Source: Deltaproteobacteria bacterium (lineage in GTDB: Bacteria; Desulfobacterota; Desulfobulbia; Desulfobulbales; SURF-16). From it: a stretch of DNA of 35,929 nt. This document shows positions 28,981 to 35,929 of the stretch, piece by piece. The stretch covers positions 1 to 35,929 of the forward strand of contig JAOZOY010000021.1 of assembly GCA_029933005.1 (NCBI GenBank). Direction: 5' to 3'. The notes beneath the pieces are model-generated. The model was not told the origin of the DNA and did no database searches. It saw only the letters and a list, made by a program, of their open reading frames with translations. Made by a program: the position numbers and the translations under genes. Numbering within the stretch: the stretch's first letter is position 1; each line of letters opens with the position of its first letter.

Positions 28981-29482
28981 TGGCTGGCATGTCTGATTAT
29001 TTTTTTGAACAGCGGAATAAGTTGCTGTCTAAGCTACCGTGTCTGACGGAAAGGTTACCGGTTCAGAATTGTTTATGTTGATACGCAAGAAAGATGCCAA
29101 TGTCTCCAGTATTCCCTCATCTGTGCTGGGTTACTGGTTGTTATGGTAACAGGCAAGACCTTTTCACAAGCCTCGACCGTCGCATTTGTTTCTATTAAAA
29201 TTATGACAGATTTTGATGAATTGTGAAAAGAAAAAAGGATAAATCTACTGTAGAAATAGATTAATTCTTTTTAACTGGACACTGTGGGGAAAATAGAAAA
29301 GAAAAGGCGTGGAGGATGTTTTTGTGAAAAAAATTTAAATGAAGATTTTGCAGGTCTGAGTCTTTGTTCTGCTTTGTCTGCCTGCACACATATGGAGCGT
29401 CCCGCATAAGGGAAGCACCTTCAAAGACAGGTGCTAGATGGTTAACCCAATTATTTTTTTTGGCTGAGTGGTTACCGAAGTG

Positions 29483-30814
29483 CTACAAAAACTGTTTTTC
29501 AAGCTTGGTGGAAACAAGTTTGATCTGGCCTCGCACGCTGCTGGATCGTACGATTTGATCTGTGATGACCCGAACAGAATGAACCACGGTTGAGTGATCC
29601 CTGTTAAAGGCTCTGCCAATATCGGCCAGAGGCTGATTCGTGTATTTACGGGCCAGGTACATTGAAATCTGCCGGGGAAAGGTAATGGCTTTTTTTCTGG
29701 ATTTGGAGCAGAGATCGTTAATGGTAACCTTGAACTGGCCGGCGATAAAATTACGGATGACTTCGGCGGTCAGGTCATTATGGCGACCAATAATATTTCT
29801 CAGGGTTTCCTTGACCAAAGTTAGATCAGGGCGGGTTTTGAGCAGGCCGCATTGAGCCTTGATGCCGACAATAATACTTTTGATTTGGCGAATATCGCCC
29901 TTGATCTGTTCGGCCAGGAACAGGATCTGTTCTTCGTTGAGGGGAAGTCGGCAGTTATCGGCTTTTCTTTTGATAATTCGAATACGGGTATTTTGGTCCG
30001 GAGGGTTGATGGTGGTGATCAGTCCGGAGGTCAATCTGGAGCGGAAAGCAGAGTCAATATCAGGAATATCCAACGGAGTCATGGAGCTGGTCATGATAAT
30101 TCGTTTCCCTCGATCCATAAGATAATCCAGAGTTTCCGCCAGTTCACTCTGGGTCTTGGGTTTGCCGCCCAAGGTGTGAATATCTTCAATCAGCAGAATA
30201 TCGCAGTAATTTTGATATTTCTTTTTAAAGCCGTTCATGCTGTTATTTTGAATTGCTTTAACCATTTCACCTGTGAGTTGCTGGGCAGTGAGATAGTGCA
30301 GTCGCGTTCCCGGCGAGTGATTCAGGATATGGTGGGCCACGGCATGGGTCAAGTGGCTTTTTCCCAGGCCAGTATCGGCCTTGATATAAAGACAAGGTCC
30401 GAGAGCCGTATCATTCATGGCCATTGCCTCGCTGGCACCGTGGGCAACCATGTTGCTTTCTCCAACTATGAATTCAGCAAAGGTGTGGCGGGGATGCAGG
30501 GCTCGGATGCATGATTGAACCTTGGGCATGGTTGGCAGGCGCAGTTGCTCGCTTCCGCCAGTGAGCAGTGGCCTTCGGCTCGAGCCATCAACAGTGAATC
30601 GTATATTGAGATTCTTTCGGTCAAGTTCTTCTAGACAGCTCTTGATCTCTGTCAGGTAATTGTTTTTAATCCAATTACAGAAAAAAGTATCCGGTCCGGC
30701 CAGTTCCAACCCTTGACTGTCTTCCTTAAGGCAGCAGATTGGCTCAATCCAGAGCGAATAAACGCTGTTTGACAGTTTTTTAGACAATTTATTTTTTATA
30801 CTATTCCACAACAT
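29483..30814 (-). CDS. dnaA: DnaA-like replication initiator, divergent
   Basis: AAA+ core (ADTGLGKSHLTHAV, DILLIEDIHTLGGK, SRLTSGL, INPPDQNTRIRIIKRKA), domain IV FPRQISMYLARKYTNQPLADIGRAFNRDHSTVVHSVR. Confidence 0.85.
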   Translation of the reverse strand: MLWNSIKNKLSKKLSNSVYSLWIEPICCLKEDSQGLELAGPDTFFCNWIKNNYLTEIKSCLEELDRKNLNIRFTVDGSSRRPLLTGGSEQLRLPTMPKVQSCIRALHPRHTFAEFIVGESNMVAHGASEAMAMNDTALGPCLYIKADTGLGKSHLTHAVAHHILNHSPGTRLHYLTAQQLTGEMVKAIQNNSMNGFKKKYQNYCDILLIEDIHTLGGKPKTQSELAETLDYLMDRGKRIIMTSSMTPLDIPDIDSAFRSRLTSGLITTINPPDQNTRIRIIKRKADNCRLPLNEEQILFLAEQIKGDIRQIKSIIVGIKAQCGLLKTRPDLTLVKETLRNIIGRHNDLTAEVIRNFIAGQFKVTINDLCSKSRKKAITFPRQISMYLARKYTNQPLADIGRAFNRDHSTVVHSVRVITDQIVRSSSVRGQIKLVSTKLEKQFL

Positions 30815-31294
30815 TGTTTGTAGGTCTAAAAGAAAGATATTGAAAAAAGTAACCGGAGTCAGTTTGAATGTTGGCTAGTTTTATTCAAAAAACAGGGTGG
30901 CTGTCAAAGACGGTTAAGGCGGATTTCTAATCATGATTTCTAGAGTTATCAACACCCTGGAAAAGCCTGTATGGCATGGATGTTACCGGCAGCGTCTTTT
31001 AATTTGTTAAAAAAGCGTGCTTTTTTTGTGCCAACGAAAAGGCCTGTGATTCTATAGTTTTATGACTGTTCTGTTATGGTTTTTAATACTTAATTAAATC
31101 ATTAAGCTCCTCTTTCCTCGTTTTCTTTGCTGATTTCTCCTTTTTTCTCTTTTTTTTATATATCAGATGCTACAGACTCGTGTTTTTTGATTTTTTCTTA
31201 CTGCCACTTGGAATCAGGGCTGAAAAAAATTTAGGCACCAGGAGGAGACTTTCTTGACTTCAAACATCGTTCACTCTAAATTAATAAAAAAATG

Positions 31295-31492
31295 GTAAGC
31301 GATCACAGGCACCGAAGGTAAGTGAACGAAGTGAAACTCCATTACCGCGATCAGGACGTCTGACATAGAGGGGCTATAGTCACCCACCCTGCTTACGGTA
31401 GGTAGCGCAGACTCCGATCTCCGGCACCTGTAAACGCTTATAGAATAAGGAGTTACCTGAAAGCTTGGTGATTTTACCCCGTGATTGGTTAC
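31295..31492. mobile_element. MITE-like element D (198 bp)
   Basis: Left GTAAGCGATCACAGG; rc of right end GTAACCAATCACGGGG; exact 8-bp direct repeat AAAAAATG at 31287-31294 and 31493-31500; shares AGACTCCGAT module with element A. Confidence 0.8.
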
Positions 31493-31517
31493 AAAAAATG
31501 TTACCAACGGTGAAAAT

Positions 31518-31928
31518 ATGATTAAACGTTTTTCCATCTCTCTTGATGAAAATTTGTTGGCGGAATTCGATGATTTTATCCTGCGCCGGCAATACAGTAA
31601 CCGATCCGAGGCCATCCGTGATCTGATTCGTAAGTCTTTTATTCAGGACGAGTGGGAGGCTGGAAAGGAAGTTGTCGGTGTGATTTCATTAGTTTACGAT
31701 CATCATCAATATCAGCTCCAGGATCGGATCACTGAATTGCAGCATGGTTTTCATCATCAGATTGTTTCCACGACACATATTCATATGGATCATGATAACT
31801 GCCTGGAGGTGGTTATTGTCCGGGGCAAGGCTTGGGAAGTTCGGGATCTGGCGGAAAAATTGACCGCGATTCGCGGGGTCAAAGATGGGAATCTGGCCAT
31901 GAGCAGCACCGGCGAGGACTTGCATTAA
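31518..31928 (+). CDS. nikR: Nickel-responsive transcriptional regulator NikR
   Basis: MIKRFSISLDENLLAEFDDFILRRQYSNRSEAIRDLIR ribbon-helix-helix; metal site region YDHHQYQL, TTHIHMDHDNCLEVVIVRG. Confidence 0.95.
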   Translation: MIKRFSISLDENLLAEFDDFILRRQYSNRSEAIRDLIRKSFIQDEWEAGKEVVGVISLVYDHHQYQLQDRITELQHGFHHQIVSTTHIHMDHDNCLEVVIVRGKAWEVRDLAEKLTAIRGVKDGNLAMSSTGEDLH

Positions 31929-32018
31929 TCAATTTTGGCGGATTCAAAAATATGATGCGGCAGGTCCTGGTCGCGGGCACCAGTCACCGTGTCTGTCGGG
32001 TTTGCCCGGGAAGAGAGA

Positions 32019-32912
32019 ATGGATGTTCATCAATTAAGAATATTTGTGGCCGTTTATCAAAATAAAAGTTTTTCAAAGGCCTCGCTGCAACTCGCCATCA
32101 GTCAACCCACAATAAGCGAACATATAAAAAACCTGGAAAACGAACTTGGCTTTTTGCTGTTTGACAGGCTTGGACGGACCATCGAGCCTACCCAGGCGGC
32201 GGAAATTATCCTGCCGGGAGCTCTTCAGGTGATAGATGGTCTTGAAAAGATAAAGGATTCTCTTGATATAAGTAGCCGGGAGGTCAGCGGGCATCTGGTC
32301 ATTGGCGCCAGCACTATTCCGGGCACCTATATGCTTCCTGTCCTAGCCTCGGAATTTAAAAAGAAATATCCGGATATCTCTTTTGAGATCATTATCGGCG
32401 ACACCGGCAAGATTGTCGAGATGGTGGAGAATCATCAGTTGCTCCTTGGCGTGGTTGGCGCCAAAATGAATTCGAAAAAATTGCAATATGAGCCCTTTTG
32501 CCAAGATGAGCTGGTCTATGGAGTGGCTCCGCATCTGGTTTTCGGGGAAAGGAGCGGGGTTGATGAAATAAATAAAATACCTTTTCTCATGCGGGAGAAA
32601 GGTTCCGGAACCAGGCGGAATATGGAGTTGTTTTTCAAAAAGTTGAAGATTGATATCGGGAAATTGAAAGTTGTTGCCGTGCTGGGCTCAACCGCTTCAG
32701 TCAAGGAGGCCATGAAGGCCGGTCTTGGCGGCTCGGTTTTATCCCGCAAGGCCATTGAGGAGGAACTTGCCAGCGGTTCTCTTGTGGAAATGACACTGGG
32801 CACCCTGCGCATGGAGCGGAGTTTTTATCTGACCAAACTTAAAAAACGGAGCTTGCCGGCGTATTACACTGTTTTTGTCGATTTTATTGCCGCTAAGGCG
32901 GATCTATCATAA
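32019..32912 (+). CDS. LysR-family transcriptional regulator (possibly the selenium-metabolism-associated type)
   Basis: MDVHQLRIFVAVYQNKSFSKASLQLAISQPTISEHIKNLENELGFLLFDRLGRTIEPTQAAE HTH; LysR substrate-binding domain. Confidence 0.88.
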   Translation: MDVHQLRIFVAVYQNKSFSKASLQLAISQPTISEHIKNLENELGFLLFDRLGRTIEPTQAAEIILPGALQVIDGLEKIKDSLDISSREVSGHLVIGASTIPGTYMLPVLASEFKKKYPDISFEIIIGDTGKIVEMVENHQLLLGVVGAKMNSKKLQYEPFCQDELVYGVAPHLVFGERSGVDEINKIPFLMREKGSGTRRNMELFFKKLKIDIGKLKVVAVLGSTASVKEAMKAGLGGSVLSRKAIEEELASGSLVEMTLGTLRMERSFYLTKLKKRSLPAYYTVFVDFIAAKADLS

Positions 32913-33086
32913 ATATTTTCTATAGATAGAGTAAGAATCAAAAAGCCCCTGCCGCTAACATCTTTCCCGCAGACTTTCCTTGCTCGTATTGAAGAATTCC
33001 CTGGAAAAACCAGGTGAATGGTGCAACTTTTCAGCCAAAGGGGTATAATAAAATGTTGCGTGGCAAGGTGGAAAGCCATTTGGAAT

Positions 33087-34148
33087 ATGATGATTAAGAG
33101 AAAAAAAACAAGACAGATTCATGTCGGTAATGTCCCTATCGGCGGTGATGCGCCAATTATTGTGCAGTCAATGACCAATACCGATACGCGGGACGTTGAG
33201 GCAACTGTTGCCCAGATTAAAGGGCTGGAAGCGGCCGGCTGTGAGATGATTCGGGTGGCGGTCCCTGAGCCGGAAGCGGCCCGGGCCATTGGAGCGATCC
33301 GCGAGCGAATTGACATTCCCCTGATTGCCGATATTCATTTTGATCATCGCCTGGCCGTGGCCAGCATGGAAAACGGCGCTCAGGCCATCCGGATTAATCC
33401 CGGCAACATCGGCGGGCCGGAGAAGCTGGCTCAAGTGGTTCGGGCGGCCAGTAAATTCAAGGTGCCGATTCGGGTTGGAGTTAACTCGGGTTCCGTGGAA
33501 AAGGAGATCCTGGCCAGGCACGGCCATCCCACGCCGGCGGCTCTAGTGGAGAGCGCACTGAAGAATACCCGTCTTCTGGAAAGGTTGGGTTTTTATGAAA
33601 TTAAAATTTCCATCAAATCATCCGATGCCCTTGCCACTATAGAGGCCTATCGGCTGCTTTCCGAGCAAACTGATTACCCCCTGCATCTGGGGGTGACCGA
33701 GGCCGGAGGACTGATCGGCGGCACGGTCAAATCGAGTTTTGCCCTGGGAGTTCTTTTTCTGGAGGGCATCGGCGATACCTTTCGTGTCTCTTTGACACGC
33801 GATCCTCTGGAAGAGATTCGGGTCTGTTACGAGCTTCTTCGTGCCCTGCATATCCGCCAACGTGGTCCTGAACTGATATCATGCCCTACCTGCGGCCGCT
33901 GCCGGATCAATCTTTTCGGTCTCTCTGAAAAAATTGAACAGTATGTTCAGACGATTACAACTCCTCTGAAAATTGCGGTCATGGGTTGTGTGGTGAACGG
34001 CCCGGGCGAAGCCCGGGAGGCGGATCTCGGCGTTGCCGGCGGCAATGGCGTCGGGATCCTGTTCAAGAAAGGCAAGCTGTATAAAAAGATCCCTGAAGAC
34101 GAACTTTATGATGTTTTTATTGAAGAATTAGAAAAAATGATAGAATAG
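33087..34148 (+). CDS. ispG: 4-hydroxy-3-methylbut-2-en-1-yl diphosphate synthase
   Basis: VNVP-type start KTRQIHVGNVPIGGDAPIIVQSMTNTDTRDVEATVAQI; SCPTCGRCRINLF, MGCVVNGPGEAREADLGVAGG. Confidence 0.97.
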   Translation: MMIKRKKTRQIHVGNVPIGGDAPIIVQSMTNTDTRDVEATVAQIKGLEAAGCEMIRVAVPEPEAARAIGAIRERIDIPLIADIHFDHRLAVASMENGAQAIRINPGNIGGPEKLAQVVRAASKFKVPIRVGVNSGSVEKEILARHGHPTPAALVESALKNTRLLERLGFYEIKISIKSSDALATIEAYRLLSEQTDYPLHLGVTEAGGLIGGTVKSSFALGVLFLEGIGDTFRVSLTRDPLEEIRVCYELLRALHIRQRGPELISCPTCGRCRINLFGLSEKIEQYVQTITTPLKIAVMGCVVNGPGEAREADLGVAGGNGVGILFKKGKLYKKIPEDELYDVFIEELEKMIE

Positions 34149-34206
34149 AAATTCAGTCGTCTAAGCATGGCGCTGATATCGAATACGATGGAATGAAAGG
34201 ACAGAC

Positions 34207-35929
34207 ATGCGTTTTTCAAAACTTCTTATCCCCACTTTAAAAGAAACTCCGGCCGAAGCCGAGGTGGTCAGCCATCAGCTTATGCTTCGGGCCGGATTTA
34301 TTCGTAAACTGACTTCTGGAATATACTCGTATCTTCCCTTGGGGCTGGCCGCAATCCGAAAAGTCGAGCGGATTGTCCGTGAAGAGATGAACAGGGCCGG
34401 AGCCCAGGAGTTGTTGCTTCCCATGGTGCAGCCCGCTGAACTCTGGCGGGAGTCCGGCCGCTGGCAGAAATACGGACCGGAACTGCTGCGTTTTACCGAT
34501 CGTCATCATCACGAAAATTGCCTGGGGCCGACCCATGAGGAGGTCATCACTGATCTGGTGCGGCTGAATGTCCATTCCTACCGTGAGTTGCCCATCAATC
34601 TTTACCAGATCCAGACCAAGTTTCGGGATGAGATCCGGCCTCGATTCGGACTCATGCGTGGTCGGGAATTTATTATGAAGGATGGTTACAGTTTTGACGC
34701 CACAGATGAGGCCGCCGGTGAAACCTATGAAAAAATGAACAGGGCCTACCATCGTATTTTCAGCCGCTGTGGCCTGAAATTTCGAGCAGTTGAGGCGGAT
34801 TCCGGCACCATCGGCGGCAGCTTTTCTCGTGAATTCATGGTGTTGGCTGATACTGGCGAGGATACCATTGTTGTCTGTAAGAACTGCAGCTATGCCGCCA
34901 ATATGGAAAAAGCAAGGGCCATGGAGATTCCCGCTGCCGGAACTCCGGATCTGCTGTCCATGGAAAAAATAGAGACTCCGGGCAAACGCAAGGTCAAGGC
35001 CGTTACCGAGTTTTTGGATATCTCGCCCAAGGAGCTTGTGAAAACACTTGTTTATCTGGCTGACGGCGAGCCGGTTGCCGTCCTGATGCGTGGCGATCAC
35101 GAGGTGCAGGAGGTCAAACTGCAGAATCTGCTTGGCGCCATGGAGGTTGAGATGGCCGATGACAAGCAGGTGTTCGATGTCACTGGTGTCCCCACCGGTT
35201 ATCTTGGTCCGGTTGGTTTGAAAATCAAGGTTGTGGCGGATCTGGAAGTGATGAAAATGAGCAATTTTGCTATAGGGGCCAATGAAAAGAATTTTCACTC
35301 TTTGAATGTCAATGTCGGCCGGGATTTTGAGGTTTTACAATTCGCCGATCTCCGTATGGTCACGGCTGATGACCGCTGTCCATCCTGCGGTGGCGGGCTT
35401 GAGTTGACCAGGGGGATCGAGGTGGGCCATATTTTTAAGCTGGGCACTGCTTACAGCCAGGCTTTAAACGCGACTTTTCTCGATAATCAGGGACAGGAAC
35501 AGTCCTTTGTCATGGGCTGTTACGGCATTGGCGTCAGTCGGAGCGTGGCTGCCGCCATTGAGCAGAACCACGACAAAGACGGCATGATTTTGCCCATGCC
35601 CATTGCCCCTTTTCAGGTTGTGTTGCTGAATCTTTCCACGAAAGATGAAGAAATTACCCAGGCGGCCGAGGGGCTTTATCAGGAATGTCTGGACAGGGGT
35701 ATTGAGGTTCTCATGGATGACCGGGATGAAAGGCCGGGAGTGAAATTCAAGGATGCTGATCTTATCGGCATCCCGATTCGCCTGACAGTAGGTCGAAGTT
35801 TCAGCAAGGATGGTGTTATTGAAATTCGCAGCCGGCGAACCGGTGAGACCGTTACCATGCCGTTATCTGAAACGGTTGAAAAGCTAAGAAAAATGATTGA
35901 TTTCGAGATGATTGGTGAGCTTTCCGTAA
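34207..35929 (+). CDS. proS: Proline--tRNA ligase, 3' end open at window edge
   Basis: Manual translation from ATG 34207: MRFSKLLIPTLKETPAEAEVVSHQLMLRAGFIRKLTSGIYSYLPLG...GPTHEEVITDLVR...FRDEIRPRFGLMRGREFIMKDGYSF...MGCYGIGVSRSVAAAIEQNHDKDGMILPMPIAPFQV. In-frame reading stays open to 35928; the TAA at 35927-35929 is out of frame. Confidence 0.97.
   Translation, partial: MRFSKLLIPTLKETPAEAEVVSHQLMLRAGFIRKLTSGIYSYLPLGLAAIRKVERIVREEMNRAGAQELLLPMVQPAELWRESGRWQKYGPELLRFTDRHHHENCLGPTHEEVITDLVRLNVHSYRELPINLYQIQTKFRDEIRPRFGLMRGREFIMKDGYSFDATDEAAGETYEKMNRAYHRIFSRCGLKFRAVEADSGTIGGSFSREFMVLADTGEDTIVVCKNCSYAANMEKARAMEIPAAGTPDLLSMEKIETPGKRKVKAVTEFLDISPKELVKTLVYLADGEPVAVLMRGDHEVQEVKLQNLLGAMEVEMADDKQVFDVTGVPTGYLGPVGLKIKVVADLEVMKMSNFAIGANEKNFHSLNVNVGRDFEVLQFADLRMVTADDRCPSCGGGLELTRGIEVGHIFKLGTAYSQALNATFLDNQGQEQSFVMGCYGIGVSRSVAAAIEQNHDKDGMILPMPIAPFQVVLLNLSTKDEEITQAAEGLYQECLDRGIEVLMDDRDERPGVKFKDADLIGIPIRLTVGRSFSKDGVIEIRSRRTGETVTMPLSETVEKLRKMIDFEMIGELSV

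Noticed and set aside
29130-29150. GGTTAC/GTAAC sequences near 29047, 29130 and 29146 as further MITE ends
   Set aside because: No matching 8-bp duplications or extended TIR similarity.
29852-30514. 220-aa plus-strand ORF
   Set aside because: Antisense to dnaA; sequence mirrors dnaA codon pattern, no domain recognised.
30815-31260. oriC upstream of dnaA
   Set aside because: AT-rich stretch present, but only one imperfect DnaA-box-like TTATCAACA (near 30947) and no clustered boxes; dnaN absent. Not supported by eye.
31271-31615. 114-aa and 70-aa minus-strand ORFs over MITE D
   Set aside because: Incidental ORFs over a short repeat element and nikR 5' end; no family resemblance.
34237-35298. 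353-aa minus-strand ORF from the track
   Set aside because: Fully antisense to proS; no recognisable protein family and low-complexity composition typical of a shadow ORF.

Overview
The window is a chromosomal segment that looks like a Desulfobacterota (sulfate-reducer type) genome; that placement is inferred from gene content and protein character, not from a search. I support about 32 protein genes, mostly housekeeping: aconitase, DUF362, FabL-like SDR, Maf, EAL/HDOD, glyS, folE2, a response regulator, galT, dksA-like, moaC, dnaJ, rpoZ, a four-gene FlgO-type envelope cluster, purA, tatBC, a radical SAM protein, a nucleoside deaminase, a J-domain-like protein, an M48-TPR peptidase, cobO, a flavodoxin-like protein, a PPOX (hemG/hemY), a lipoprotein plus HAMP-GGDEF pair, a divergent dnaA, nikR, a LysR regulator, ispG and proS (open at the window end and absent from the ORF track). 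The unusual content is intergenic. (1) Four short non-coding elements have GTAA...TTAC terminal inverted repeats, each flanked by an exact 8-bp target duplication (AAATCAAA, AACTGAAG, TTTTTGGG, AAAAAATG). All four sit at gene edges: at a stop codon or about 20 bp before a start codon. One replaces the deaminase stop codon and adds 9 codons. They look like IS66-type MITEs. (2) Downstream of aconitase, a perfect sigma-54 -24/-12 promoter (TGGCACGGTGATTGCT) is followed about 50 bp later by a perfect 11-bp-stem terminator with no ORF between. This predicts a ~78-nt small RNA with two anti-Shine-Dalgarno CUCCUUU motifs, preceded by three near-identical dyads that could be enhancer sites. (3) At least three other dispersed inverted-repeat families are present. 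No rRNA, tRNA, CRISPR array, transposase or prophage was recognised by eye.
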